A stretch of 64,000 bases of DNA from Epichloe hybrida (GCA_019022495.1 JAFEKR010000003.1:1178001-1242000); one strand, 5' to 3'; shown: positions 46,895 to 58,184, counted from the stretch's first letter. Notes: generated by a model from the sequence alone, not told the origin. Made by a program: numbers and translations.

Positions 46895-47539
46895 CTGGGA
46901 AAAGTCAGTACTTGCTCACAATACACCATCAACTGGGGAGCAAAGGGGGAAGACTGCGCACCTTGTTGTGCTGGAAGAGCGAAGTGGGATGTGATGTGAA
47001 GGAAGAGACAGGAAGAGAAAGTCAACGTTGTTGACGAGGGCCTCGGGCGTATAAAGAGAAGAAAATGAAGACGAAGGAAGTCTCGACAGCCTCGATGCTC
47101 GTTCGGGAATTGCGTCGCCGACAACTGGATCGACGGATGGGTGGTAGGGGCGCAAAGACTTTTATTCTCTCTTCTTGATCAAACGGGCACGGAGGACGGA
47201 GTATCCATCCGGATAGTCTTCAATGAAAATCGAGGTGATGTGAGTGGCTCGTGATGGCTTAACGAGACCCCGTCGAGTGGATGCACATTTAATTTTTGGC
47301 GGATGCGCGTTTAACAGTAGTCCAACGCCACATGGGGCGAGTGGCGCCACCTGCGCACCTGCGCCACTGACAAGATCTTGCTTACTAACAAAAGTCAACA
47401 AGTCGAGATCATCTCTGCGAGCTTAGGTTTTGGGGGAAGGAACCAAACCCTCCAACTTCATCACCTCGAGGCCGTCTCCTCAGTCATCCATCACCAAGAC
47501 AAAAGACAAAAAACAGAAACAGAAACAAAAACAGAAACC
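46895..47539. promoter_or_regulatory. Divergent promoter between CCP1 and the Hep59-like gene
   Basis: 645 bp between opposite-facing ATGs. A/C-rich leader sequence (about 47490-47538, repeated AAACAGA) precedes the plus-strand start. No specific site assigned. Confidence 0.5.
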
Positions 47540-48729
47540 ATGGAACCGGCTTTCCAAGACCAAGATCCCTCCGCGCCAGCCATCAAGTTCCGCAACACCA
47601 CAAAGAAGCGCAAAGCCCTGCGCCAGCGCGCCCAAGACGACCAGCATCATCAAGGGCACCAACAGCCAGACTCCCCATCATCGCCCACCCACGACACAGA
47701 GTCATCCTCCGTCACGGCCGCCCTGCGTGCCCGCAACGCGCGCAAACACCGCCTCCGCGGCGTGGGCTTCAGCACCGATTCCCAGGCCGACGACCACGCC
47801 GCTCAGCTCCCCGCCGACGACGACGACAGCAGCAAGCATCTCGCCGTCGCAAAAGGCATACCTGATCGGTTCATGCACCAAACGGGTCTCGTGTCGAACC
47901 TCAACGATAAACACATGTACGTTTGTTGCAAAATATTCCTCTCCCGCCACGATGAAAAGCGTGCCTCGTACTACACAGAATCCCTTCCCTTCCCAACCCA
48001 CACAATGCAGCCAGACTAATCATACAAGGACCGACTACATAGAATCCCGCCTCTCCAGCCGCGCCGCACCAGCACCATCCTATTCCCAGTCTGAGCATGC
48101 TCCCACCATTGCACCATCTTCAGACCAACGGCCTCTGGCAGTGCAGCCCACTCGGCACGGCAGGCTAGTAGAAGTGGATTTGTCATCACACCTCGTGCGC
48201 TACGATGACAGAAAACCAAAAGCTGCTGGCCTGCCGAAACGGAGGAATCGTCGTGGAAGCGATGACGTGAAGCGTGATCAACTCGTCGAAGCATTCTTGC
48301 ATGAAAATAAACGTACGTCTAGCATGCCGGATGGGTGCTTCTTTTACATGAACCCCAAAGAGTGTCCTGCTTGCCCCCCCCCCCTTGTTCTGGTTTTATG
48401 GCGATCATGGACTACGGGCTAATGAAGAAACGAACCCAGTCGATGTATACGACGTACCTACCCAGAATTCGGGTAAAATCGCCGGGGATAACCGCTCCGC
48501 CGACGACAGAATGGCCGAGGAGTTTCGCAGGAGATATCTCGACGAGATGGCAGCAAGACGGCAGAGGAGAAAACCCATTCCGCAGACGAAACAACAGAAG
48601 CAGGAGCGAGAGCAGCAGGCAAGGGACGTTCTCAAGGGCCCCAAGTTGGGCGGTAGTCGAAATCAGAGAGCTGCCGTGCGGAACATGCTGCTCAAGCAGG
48701 AAAAGGAAAAGCTGGGTAGAAGGGTTTGA
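47540..48729 (+). CDS. Hep59/Tls1/C9orf78-family protein (spliceosome-associated)
   Basis: Model: exons 47540-47916, 48029-48312 and 48440-48729 (introns 112 and 127 nt, both with CTAAT branch sites shortly before the AG), 316 aa. The family (human C9orf78/HCA59, fission yeast Tls1) associates with the spliceosomal helicase Brr2 and affects splicing, including of telomere-related genes in yeast. Signature blocks: FRNTTKKRKALRQR, ALRARNARKHRLRGVGF, DRFMHQTGLV with NDKHMTDYIESRL across the first intron, RHGRLVEVDLSSHL, NRRGSDDVKRDQLVEAFL, then ENKLDVYD restored across the second intron, followed by SADDRMAEEFRRRYLDEMAARRQRR. The protein is charged, mostly helical or disordered and nuclear by expectation. 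It ends tail-to-tail with the zinc-finger gene at 49539. Confidence 0.92.
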
Positions 48730-49538
48730 TGGCACACCGCGCTGTGCCACGGTCCAAGAGTCGCGTCCTAGCGAGTCTCTTGTGTATGAATTTACGTCTC
48801 TTGAATATCTTCCCATGGTTTACGACGGTTGGTGGCGTTTTCGAAGGCAATTGGGTTGTTGAACTCTCGCAATTCCAACTTAAACAGACATCTTAATTGT
48901 TTCAATGAATACTGCATTCAAACATCTGGCGTGGAGAGATCGGAACAATCATGTCAGCGTCTAACATGCAATAAAATACCCGCGTTAATAAAAACAAATA
49001 GCGAGACTCTTAGCCCGTGCATTCGTCAGACGTCAGGTAGTGAGTGAGCCACCCGAGCCAGTATATCCAATTATCCAATGGCCATTTACCCTTTATCAAA
49101 CGCCAAAAATACCAAAAAACCCATGACTGTGGATAAGCAAAAGCCCTGTTGACCAGAAAAGGTTGAACAAAAGAAGCGGCCATGCCCTTGGGGGAAATGA
49201 AAGAGAGGGAAGTCATCAATCCGCCGAACATGTCTGACCGGACCAGAAAAGACCAAATGCGATATAAGGTGAAAGAGGTTAAGGAAAAGAGAAGCAAATA
49301 GGCAGAAAGAAGGGAGAGACTAACAACCAAGTTGGGAAAATCCGGAAACGACCAGTGTAATATAGTATGATGATCCGAGGTTCCTTTATGCGCCGAGATA
49401 TTGCTGGAAAATTCACTCGGCCAGAGTGCGTTCAAGTACGCAACAAAAAAAGATTTAAGAAAAAGGGTTGCAAGAGGATCGCAAAATTAATATGAGAGAA
49501 AAAAGTGTGCGAGTCTAACCGTCACAAAAAGGGGCCAT
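48730..49538. other. Convergent 3' intergenic region
   Basis: About 0.8 kb between two 3' ends, A/T-rich with AATAAA-like motifs (48970-48976, 48984-48990) suited to plus-strand polyadenylation. No gene supported. Confidence 0.5.
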
Positions 49539-51286
49539 TCATCTGATGTCGAGCTGGAAAGGCTTGAACCGACCGCCGATGGTTGCACAGCGTGGGCACT
49601 TCCTCTGTGCTCCATGTTCTGCCATGAGCACTTCCACACATGTCGAGCACAAGCCGCAGATGCATTCGGTGCAGGCATACGAGTTCTTGAGGGGCGATAC
49701 GCTTTGGCAGGCTGCACAATAAATCTGCGTGTTCTGCGACGATGGATAACTCGGGGATGAGTCCGAAAGCCCCCGAGAGCCAATGTGAAAATTCTCTCCA
49801 CTCTCGCCACTCTCAACAGACGGGAAAGGGTCAACCCCGTCCTGATTGTTCGATGGTGGCGTCAGGGCTTGCTGCAAAGGAGATGCTTGGTAGCTTCCGG
49901 GCTGGAATTGTTGGTGGGAGAACGGTGGTGGTAGCGAGGCACGGTGAATTGACACAGGCGATTGTGGCACCTATCGAGTGCAGGGTTAGAACAAGCCCAA
50001 CATTCACCCAGGACGCGCTCTCATATTCTAGTCATCTCTTACCGGAGTCCGATCTTCGTCCACATCGCCAGCGGCAGATGCAGCTTGATCAGCTGCGTCT
50101 ATTAGGTCCTCCCATCGCTTGCCATAGTCTGCTGTCGGCTCCGCAGATAGCGCTTTGCGATCATTACCTGGCCTGAATCGATCTTCGTTCTGAAAGCGAC
50201 GTAGCCAATCCGCAGCGGACCCCCGGGAGTTCTTCTTCTTGTGGCCAGGCTCACGGCTACGCTTGGTTATCGATTGTTTCCTGGGACGATTCGGGCCCAC
50301 TGGCCGCTGAAGAGGAGGAAGTGTAGACGAACGGCCCGGAGAAGAATTAGCCAACAACGACGGGAGAACCTCGCGCGGCCGGTTGAAGTTGGATGTGTAA
50401 GGGTCGCTGGTGATGTCGTTATTGCCAAGGTGCAGTGGCGGCAGTTCGATGGAGGTTCGCGGAATGCGACGGCCCTCGGAATCTGAGTAGTAACCCTGTT
50501 GTGACAGCAGGCATGTCAGTTTGGGGGCCAGAACGACATCGTAGCCGCGGTATCGATAATGGCGATGACGCAAGGTGGGCGGGGTGACAGCTGAGCGGCT
50601 TACCCCATTCATTTCCGTATCCCGTTCGGACTTGACGGCATGTAGTTCAGCTAGTGCTGCTGCTGCACCTGCAACCCCAAGTATCGAGCCTCTACCATGG
50701 GTCGTATATTCGTCGCTATGCCGAGGTGTCCCGGGATTGCTTGAATCATCGCGACAGTAGTTTCTTTGGTCGTGGGCGGCTACGTGTACGATGGTTAGTC
50801 ATTGCTCAATTGCCGTGGCATCAAGAGTGGAAATTGCAACAGAGGGAAACAGACCATGGCCGGTTGAGGATGAAGCTGGCTCAGCGCGGCGTTCCTGAGG
50901 TGGCGTATTGATCATGAGCAGGAAGCTCTCCTCGGTGGCGGGTAGCTTGGGGATGTAACGCTCTGGATGTGCTCGACGAATGTGCTCTTGCATGGACCGG
51001 TAGCGTTTTTCCTAGGAGAATGAACCAAGTCAGATGAGAGCCAGATTGGAGGCACCAGGCAAAGTGCCGTTTAAAAATTCGTGGGCGCAACCAGTGATCC
51101 CAGGTTGTTGTTACCTCGTCACGACGGCTGCTAGATGGCGATCAAGAGCAAACAGGAAATGGAAAAACTTACCCCGATACATCGCTTGCGACAACTCGAG
51201 CCATCTTGATTTCGGAGCGGACAGACCACCTCATTGTTGGCGTCCGTGATTGAAAATGAAGATGTCAAAGACGTGCGCGGCGGCAT
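49539..51286 (-). CDS. Zinc-finger protein with N-terminal C2H2-like and C-terminal RING-like Cys modules
   Basis: Model on the minus strand with five exons: 51286-51173, 51011-50855, 50779-50604, 50495-50043 and 49970-49539; 443 aa, all phases close. The N-terminal module spans the first intron: VVCPLRNQDGSSCRKRC, then YRSMQEHIRRAHPERYIPK, a C2H2-like pattern (Cys pair, His pair), with LPATEESFLLMINTPP just after it. The middle is basic and Ser/Pro-rich with KRSREPGHKKKN (possible nuclear signal). The C-terminus has CAACQSVSPLKNSYACTEC, CGLC and CPRC, enough paired Cys for two zinc ions in a RING-like arrangement without the usual central His. It resembles conserved but uncharacterised fungal zinc-finger proteins; nucleic-acid or ubiquitin-related roles are both possible. 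I do not assign a function. Confidence 0.85.
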
Positions 51287-52133
51287 CTTGGTCAACCCCA
51301 CCATGCGCCGAGGTCGGTTGAGTTGAGACGAAGGTAAAGATCGGGCTGAAAGGAAAAATTCACAAAACTTTCCACCAAGGGTGAGCGCTGTAGCTGATCA
51401 GTCGAGCAGTATGAAGCTACATGAAGCGTTCGCATAGCAGAGCCGGCGGCGGCGGCGGCAGTAGAATGGAAAGAAACAACGGGCTCTCTATGATGACGGC
51501 AGTGAAGTGTCGTGAGTAAGAATTGAGATTGAAGCGTAGCAAATTTTGCCGGAGCGTCGGATCAAAGCTAAAGAAAAGACTGATGAGACGGAACCGAGCA
51601 GATGCCCGGATAAGCAAAAAGTGTACAAACGTAATGGAATGGCCACGGCTTGGAGGCCAGCAAAGTGCGTAGCAAACGTATGGATGTATAGATGAAAAAG
51701 TTGAGTCAGCACTTGAGCAGCATTTGTTCAGCCTTTATTCAGCCAACTTCGAGTCACATCGGGAGGCCCGAATCCGGGGTAAGTGCTGTGATCAAGTTCG
51801 GACACCTTGACCAAGCCCCAGACGGTATGTATAGTAAGCCGGAGGGAGCAGAGAAAGGTGATACGACTCAAAGGTCAATTGAGGAAATGTAGACGAGTTT
51901 TGAGATGGCGAGTAATATGCTTCAGGTGCGCAGAGGCCGGAGAATAAGAACAGCTCAAGCTTGGACACGGCAGATAAGCTTTGGTTTGTGTGGTAGCTTT
52001 CGCCACTAAGGCTGCGGTGGCAGAGCGAGGCGGAACCAAGACGAATGTGGCAACGCAGCCTCGAGGAAAACGGAGGCGAGAACAAGCAGGCGGGAAGGAG
52101 TTGCGACCAGAGTTGGAGGATGCAGCGAGCAGC

Positions 52134-52175
52134 GAACAGCGAACAGCGAACAGCGAACAGCGAACAGCGAACAGC
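52134..52175 (+). repeat. Microsatellite (CGAACAG)x6
   Basis: Six perfect 7-bp units. Confidence 0.95.
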
Positions 52176-52383
52176 TCCTTGAAGAGGGCCAAGGAGCGCC
52201 AGCAGCTGGAGGACAAGCAAGTTGAGATGGAGGGGTGAAGAGGGCAAACGGCGAGCCGTATTATTAGAAGAAGGAGCTGATCAGTCAAGACCGGCGGGTG
52301 GGGGAGGGGAGCCGTCGAGTCGAGCAAAAGGCAAAAGGCAAGGTCAGGAAGGCAAGGCCTGCTTTGCTCGTCATCTTGTCATG

Positions 52384-52430
52384 TTGCTCTTGCTCTTGCT
52401 CTTGCTCTGGCTCTTGCTCTGGCTCTTGCT
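52384..52430 (+). repeat. Microsatellite of TTGCTC/TGGCTC 6-bp units
   Basis: About eight units with an alternating T/G variant. Confidence 0.9.
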
Positions 52431-52511
52431 GCAGACCCGTCCATCCAGTTTCAGCGGCGTCCACGGCCATCTGACCAGGAGCGCTTTCAGCTAGTGCGTG
52501 GTGCGCTTGTG

Positions 52512-52556
52512 TGGGCGGGCAGGCGGGCAGGCGGGCACGCGGGCACGCGGGCACAC
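52512..52556 (+). repeat. Microsatellite of GGCGGGCA/CGCGGGCA 8-bp units
   Basis: About five G-rich units; the G-runs are short (three), so a G-quadruplex on the plus strand is conceivable but untested. Confidence 0.88.
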
Positions 52557-53239
52557 AACGCTCGAGTCGTCGAAATAATAATACTCGTCGACGACCCAAC
52601 ACCAACACCGGCACCACTGTATTATGTGTGTACTAGCTAACAAGAACTGACTCGGCGTCACTGAGTTGTGGCGGGGTCTTGATACAGTGGGTAAAACGCA
52701 GAGGCTAGCTAGCTGATGATGAGGTCCGAGGTTGGGGCCGCCGAAAGCGAACGAAAGCAAACTTGTTGGCCGCACTGCAGGCATTGCAGGCATCGCAGGC
52801 ATTGCAGCTTCGAGAGCTCAAGCTTCTGCGGTGGCGACAGATGCGGCGGTGGATCCTGGCATCTTGAGATTTGAGATTTGGATTTCAACAAGGGACCTCG
52901 CATCAAATTGCGCTTCATGCAAATCATGGCACGCTACCACGTCGAGCGAGAAAGAGCCCGCCCCACCTAACTTGAAGCTAGGACGTAAGACGGAGCTTCC
53001 GAGCTTCGTCGCAAAAGGGTGACTTATGAATGGGGCACTTCCACGAAGCATGTGCATGTACAATGTATGTATGTGCAATGACATTGTGCATAATGCATGT
53101 ACCTTCCCAGTACTCCGTAGGGGACCTGACCTGCGACTTCGAGGCTAAGAATGGGGGTGCCTCTTTTGGCCAAAGCTTTAAGCAAGAGACGCAAGAGACC
53201 GACCGACCCGGCGGGTCCGACGGGGTCCGACCAGACCCA

Positions 53240-53272
53240 GACCAGAAGACCAGAAGACCAGAAGACCAGACA
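53240..53272 (+). repeat. Microsatellite of ACCAGAAG 8-bp units
   Basis: Between three and four units, followed by CAGACAGACAG. Confidence 0.88.
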
Positions 53273-53553
53273 GACAGCTCCAACCGCCACCACGCTCCCG
53301 GACTCGACAGCTAGAGCTTTTCCGGCAGCCAGTCAGTGCCAATTGTGTCGTGATCATGATTCAAGTAATCAATTCCTGGCGGGTTTCTTCCTCCTGGGTT
53401 CTCCGCGCCCTCCCCCCCCTCTCTTGACGCCTCATTTGTCCTCGATCTCATCATGCCTCGATTGCACAAACCGCGGTTGGCAGTCGACTCGCTCAACCGC
53501 CAAGGCGCCAGCTCTGTCTGTGGAGGAGGGGCAGGGCGCCGGGCTGGATGGAT

Positions 53554-53612
53554 GGCAGCTGGCAGCTGGCAGCTGGCAGCTGGGCGGGTGCGGGTGCGGG
53601 TTGGTGCGGGTG
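53554..53612 (+). repeat. Microsatellites GGCAGCT and GGTGCGGGT adjoining
   Basis: Four 7-bp GGCAGCT units run directly into GTGCGG-type units. Confidence 0.88.
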
Positions 53613-54786
53613 CCGTGCAAGGGGTTGCGAGAAGTAAGAGTGGCCGATTTCCGAGGTGCACTGCCGGGTGGAATTGGGGCAGCCAGAATTTCTCCCATGA
53701 AGCTTGGTTTTGCCATTGCATCTCCAAATAGCTTCGAGCCAAGCCCATTGCATCCTTTATTCCCAAGGGCTGGCTGCAGAGACAACAATCATCACTTCAA
53801 CACTTTTGTGGAAACAATCGATGCGATGCAGCAGCCCACATGCTGGCTGCATTCGTGCTTGCCGCTACGCTACGTCCAGGGCGACGCTGCATTTCTTTTT
53901 CTGCCTCTGCCTTTGCATTCAGGGCGGCGTGATCTTCCATCTTTTGCCGCGTGGATGGATGCATACACTAAATCATGTCTCGGGCGACCTGGCCAAATCT
54001 CTTATCAAGGGCGGCCCAAAAGGGAGGTTCCGACTAATATCAGTTGCCCAACCGGGCCAACCCTCTGGTATGTCATTTCCACTCGGTTGCCCTGACCTTG
54101 AGGAATTGTGCCTCGTCGAGTGCGTGCCACAACAAGCACATAACCGGCAAGGCATCACGGACAAGCCCGCAGTTCCATCAACCCTCCTACGCGTTAATCG
54201 GGCCTTTGAAGTCCTAGCTGTCCGTTGGCTTGCCTTCAACTTCCCCCGGCTTCCCGATAAATATTGCATAGAAGCTCGACACGTAGCTCTACGTCGACCG
54301 ACTACATGTAGATACAGGTAGAAGAAGAAAGCAACAAAAGAGAAAAAAAGGCCACGCAGAGGGTACCTTCCTGTAGACGAGCTTGACCACTCACTTTGAC
54401 GCAGAACGCGGGCAAATACAACATGTCGCCACATAGACGCGAGGTGGCGCTGTGCCATACTAGTGACGACGGCAAAGAGCCAAGATCAGGTGTTGTGTGT
54501 GCGGCGAAGAAGTATGGGCGAAAGGGCAGTCGGTCTGAGACACGGTGTCACGAGAAAAAATCCTGAGCGTGCTTTACCCAGACAGTTTCATTTCTGATGG
54601 CCCATTTCGGGACAAGGCGGCGTAAGGGAACTCCCAAGGCGTCACGGCATGTATTAATACTGTCCAGAATGCAATCTCACCAAGTTTCGAGAGCCCTTCT
54701 TGCTTGCCTCCTCCTGCCTGTCCAGTTGAACTGAGTTGACCTGTTTCGTGGGACATGAATTTGGAGTGATAGACAAGGCTTTGGCC

Positions 54787-56172
54787 ATGGCACTCACCAT
54801 CAAGCAACTCAACGGCGATGCCTCGTTTCTGCTGACCTTTGAGCGAATAGACTCGGAATCGCCTGATGGATATCAATCTACGGAGCCGTTCCGGATCCTG
54901 CTCGATCCTCGTCTGGCACAGTCAACCCCCTCCTCCTCTACCCGAGCTCGACAAGAATCCGTGTCACCGAAAGACGTCCCCGAGCCGGACGTAATCATCG
55001 TCAGCAACAGTCGCAGTGACCACTGCAACGAAGCTGCGCTGCGGCAGTTCGCTCCAGGTGGCGACAAACCGCGCATTCTCGCCGAGCCCACGGCCGCCAA
55101 GGTTATTCAAAGCTGGCGATACTTCGAACAAGGCAAGGTGACGACGCTCCATCGATGGCAGGACCCTCGACAGACGGGCCGAAGCACCGTGGTGAGGATA
55201 CCGATCGCGGCCAGGGTCATTGGAGGCGAAGAAGGGCTCGTGACAGTCGCCTTTGTCACGCAGAAGAGGGAAAGAAAGAAGGGCCTTCGCTCAGCGGTAG
55301 CCATCACGTACCGCCCAGCGTCTTCATCTCGAACAGTCATGCCCCCCCGGCCCGTGAGCACCATCCTCACCGCCGCCGCTGACGCCGCCGCGCCATCGTC
55401 AGCGAACAAGAGAGATGGCTCTGGCCATGCCCAGCTGCTCACGCTCGAGTCCCATACCTTGCCGCCTCTCCCGGCCTTCACGCCGCTCACACCTCCCGCG
55501 ACACCTGTCGCCCGACGACCGATACGAACCACGCGCTCCATGGCGTCGCTCTCCCCTCACGCCAAAGATCGCGGCGTTTCCGTCATCTTCTCCCCTCACG
55601 GCATACCCTACCGCGACATCGAGCCATACGCCACTTCCCACCTCCTAGCCGAGGCGGCGCTCCCGCTCACCGTCCTGCTCCACAGCTTCGACACAGTCTC
55701 GAGGCCGTGGTGGCTGGGAGGCACCCTCACCAGCGGCTTCGAGGACGGGCAAGAGATCATTGCCAAGCTCGGGGCCAGAGTCTGGATCAGCGCCTGCGAC
55801 GCAGAAGAGAATACCAGCGGCTTGACAAGGCGCTTCACCCGTCGGAGGAGGTACACCCGCGATCAAGTGCGACAGCTCGTCCACGGAGCAATGAACACGC
55901 ACCACGAGACAAGAAGCGAGGGGCCCGGGCCCGGCTCCGGACGCAGCAGGAGGGCCGAGAGACCGACCGAGGTCCTCGCGCTGGGTATCGATGAGCACGT
56001 CACGCTGACGAGCGAGGGGATATGGGCCGCGGAAACTCCCTCGCCGAATGAGAGCGACGACACGAAGCGTTTGAGCATCAGGCATGTACCTGCAGACGCG
56101 GCTGGTCCGTCGGCAGCCAAGGCGACTTACGGACTGAGTCAACTTCGACCGGCAGCAGTGGCGGTGGCTTGA
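54787..56172 (+). CDS. Metallo-beta-lactamase-fold protein with degenerate metal motif
   Basis: Single exon, 461 aa from the ATG at 54787; an in-frame ATG at 54736 is less likely because the protein then gains 17 residues ahead of the family-typical start LTIKQLNGDASFLLTF. The pattern is that of fungal UlaG-like beta-lactamase-superfamily proteins: ILLDP, then PDVIIVSNSRSDHCNEAALRQF where active members have H-x-H-x-D-H, PRILAEPTAAKVIQSW, VSVIFSPHGIPY and LLHSFDTV-PWWLGG. Only D-H of the metal motif is kept; the first two His are Ser/Arg-type residues, so hydrolytic activity is doubtful. The middle (about residues 190-270) and the C-terminal ~110 residues are low-complexity. Substrate unknown. 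Confidence 0.85.
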   Translation: MALTIKQLNGDASFLLTFERIDSESPDGYQSTEPFRILLDPRLAQSTPSSSTRARQESVSPKDVPEPDVIIVSNSRSDHCNEAALRQFAPGGDKPRILAEPTAAKVIQSWRYFEQGKVTTLHRWQDPRQTGRSTVVRIPIAARVIGGEEGLVTVAFVTQKRERKKGLRSAVAITYRPASSSRTVMPPRPVSTILTAAADAAAPSSANKRDGSGHAQLLTLESHTLPPLPAFTPLTPPATPVARRPIRTTRSMASLSPHAKDRGVSVIFSPHGIPYRDIEPYATSHLLAEAALPLTVLLHSFDTVSRPWWLGGTLTSGFEDGQEIIAKLGARVWISACDAEENTSGLTRRFTRRRRYTRDQVRQLVHGAMNTHHETRSEGPGPGSGRSRRAERPTEVLALGIDEHVTLTSEGIWAAETPSPNESDDTKRLSIRHVPADAAGPSAAKATYGLSQLRPAAVAVA

Positions 56173-56682
56173 CCACGAATGCCTTCCGTTGTCTTTTTTT
56201 TTGTTTTCTTCCTCTCCCTGTTTTATTTTTTCTTATGTCAACGCCATATTGCCAAAGCTCATAGCCGCATCTACTTTTGCTTCCTCCCTTTTGTACTATT
56301 TGGTCTAGCGTCCATCAGGCATGGCATCGAATATTGAATATTGATCAAGTTTGACGAGATAAAGTTGGGTCTTCTACAACGGCTATTCATACCACGTTAG
56401 TTAGTGTCGGATTCAATAAAACAAGTCCTTCTTTCACAGCCCAGGAGATGCCGGCGGGGGAACCGTTGACTGACTTTTTACAATATACACAGTGATTCGC
56501 GGCGCGTCGCATTGAATCTCGTCGTGAAAGAATAGTATGACATGTTTCCCCAGCACTCATCCCATCTCGAGCATTGAAAAAAAGTTCTCATCATCATTCT
56601 GCTTCTCCCTCTCGTCAGGCTGCGCCGGGGGGCCCCCCTCTTCCCCAGTCTGCTCCGTGTCAATCCAAAGAAACCCCCCCCC
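56173..56682. other. Convergent 3' intergenic region
   Basis: 510 bp between two stop codons. A CAATAAAACA stretch at about 56414-56423 could serve polyadenylation of the plus-strand gene. No gene. Confidence 0.5.
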
Positions 56683-57909
56683 CTACTTGAGTTGCTTCAG
56701 GATCTCGCTGAGGAAATCCTCGAAGCTCAGCGTGATGAAGCCGTCCCGGTCATGGTCGTACTTTTTGAAAACGTCCGTCATGCGTTTCAGAGAAATGCAG
56801 CTCTGCACGAACAGGTCGAAGCTCATGACTCCCTCGTTGCGCTTGTCGTACGTCCGGAAGAGCAGCTCCACGAACTGGGGGCTCAGGCGGTAGCGGAAGG
56901 CGATGAGGGCGTCGGTGAACTCCTGCAGGGAGATGTTGCCGCTGCGGTCGACGTCGAAGCGATCGAAGAGGGTCCGCCACGAGGCGAGGAAGGACCAGAG
57001 GCCGCAGAACTCGTCAAAGTTGATGGTCCCGTTGCGGTCCGAGTCGAACATGCGGATCATCATCCGGACCGTCTGGATATCGAACGCGGTCCAGTCGCCG
57101 TTGACGAGGGCCGCCGAGAGCTCCCTCTCGGACAGCTGTCCTGTTCCTGTTCGATCGCGGGCTTGTCAATCACGGGGGGGTTCTTCTTCATGCGTGTTTC
57201 CATGTCCGCCGGGGACGGGGGGACTTGGAACGCCGAAACTCACCGTCCTTGTCCACTGCTCGGAATAGAGGCAGCAGTGTCGGATCAGAGCCCGATCCCG
57301 ATCCCGATCCCGATCCCGAGTCCGGGGCGGGTGAGGGCGGGGGCCCAGCGTTGCGCGAGCTCGCGCCATGTTGGTGCTGAGGCGGCGGATGATGACCAGG
57401 CGGTGGTCCTCCGGATCCAGAGCGGAACGTCTGGCTGTGGGTTGGTTGAGGGGGATGCGCGGGGGGGTGATTATCCCGCGGAGCAGCAGGAGGTGGTTTG
57501 GTCTCGTATCGACTCTGTTGATATGTTTGAGGAGGCACGGATCCTGGCTTCTGTATGGATTGGCGGCAAAGTTGAAAGAGTCAATGCCCGACTTTTTCGT
57601 CTCATCTGTGATCGCTTGCTAGAGAAAGTGAAAGTGACAGACAGGTGCGCGCTCCTACTTACGTGTTCGGGCTCGGCGAACCTGTTTTTTGGGGGGGTTT
57701 TGGCAGAACAAGACATGACGGTTAGCCTGGGTAGGTTTTTTTTTTTTTTTTTTTTTTTTTTGCTGCTCTCATTCCACGATGATGGATGGGGGGGCTCTGC
57801 GCTGGCGCGGGGCAGGGAGAAGACGACCCAACGACGACATTTGAATGTGGGGAAAGGCGAGCAAGTACCTTGGCAAAGCATCAGGATTGTAGGGTCTGTT
57901 GTACGCCAT
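56683..57909 (-). CDS. PEF1: Penta-EF-hand calcium-binding protein (Pef1/peflin/ALG-2 family)
   Basis: Model on the minus strand with four exons: 57909-57869, 57681-57663 (a 19-nt microexon), 57550-57244 and 57146-56683; 276 aa, all phases close. The N-terminus is Pro/Gln/Gly/Ser-rich, as in peflin, including a Gly-Ser run from a 6-bp repeat (57291-57320). Five EF-hand loops follow: DKDGTGQLSERE, DSDRNGTINFDE, DVDRSGNISLQE, DKRNEGVMSFDL (imperfect, probably weak) and DHDRDGFITLSFED. Family members dimerise through the fifth hand and act as calcium-dependent adaptors in membrane repair, ER export or, in yeast, polar growth and cation homeostasis. The start 57909 and the microexon are the least certain parts; the stop within the alternative frame near 57583 rules out a simple extension of exon 3. 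It is the last gene before the right AT-rich block. Confidence 0.88.
57736..57761 (+). repeat. T26 homopolymer in the first PEF1 intron
   Basis: An uninterrupted run of 26 T (A on the coding strand) within the intron 57868-57682. Its length may be affected by sequencing error. Confidence 0.9.
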
Positions 57910-58184
57910 GGTGAAGGCGACTTGCGAATGGCACGCGAAGGAATCGGGAGAAGTCGGTCAGTCAAAATCCCTCTTTGTAGCTGCTGTTTGGAGCGAGGCT
58001 CGAGGCTTGCTCGCGACTGCGACTGGGAGGGGGTAAATACGAGGGGGCTGCGAAAAAGTCGATATTGGGCGGCTGATGAAGAACCTGGGTGGCCCGCAGC
58101 ACCGGCCCGTGCATGCCCGGGCATCCACCCTAGGCCGCCCACTCCTACAATGTACATAATTATCAGGAAGAGCTCCCTAAGGGT

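Larger units (their letters stand above)
51287..54786. other. 3.5-kb divergent intergenic region rich in microsatellites
   Basis: It lies between the starts of the zinc-finger gene and the metallo-beta-lactamase-fold gene. No frame has a recognisable domain; the longer open frames are GC-rich low-complexity and overlap on several frames. At least five short tandem repeats occur between 52134 and 53612, plus a TACTCCGTA motif at 53111. Pyrimidine-rich sequence near 51600-52300 on the minus strand may be leader of the zinc-finger gene. Confidence 0.55.

Noticed and set aside
53151..54095. 314-codon plus-strand frame in the microsatellite-rich gap
   Set aside because: The translation is low-complexity from tandem repeats, overlapping frames are equally open, and no domain is visible.
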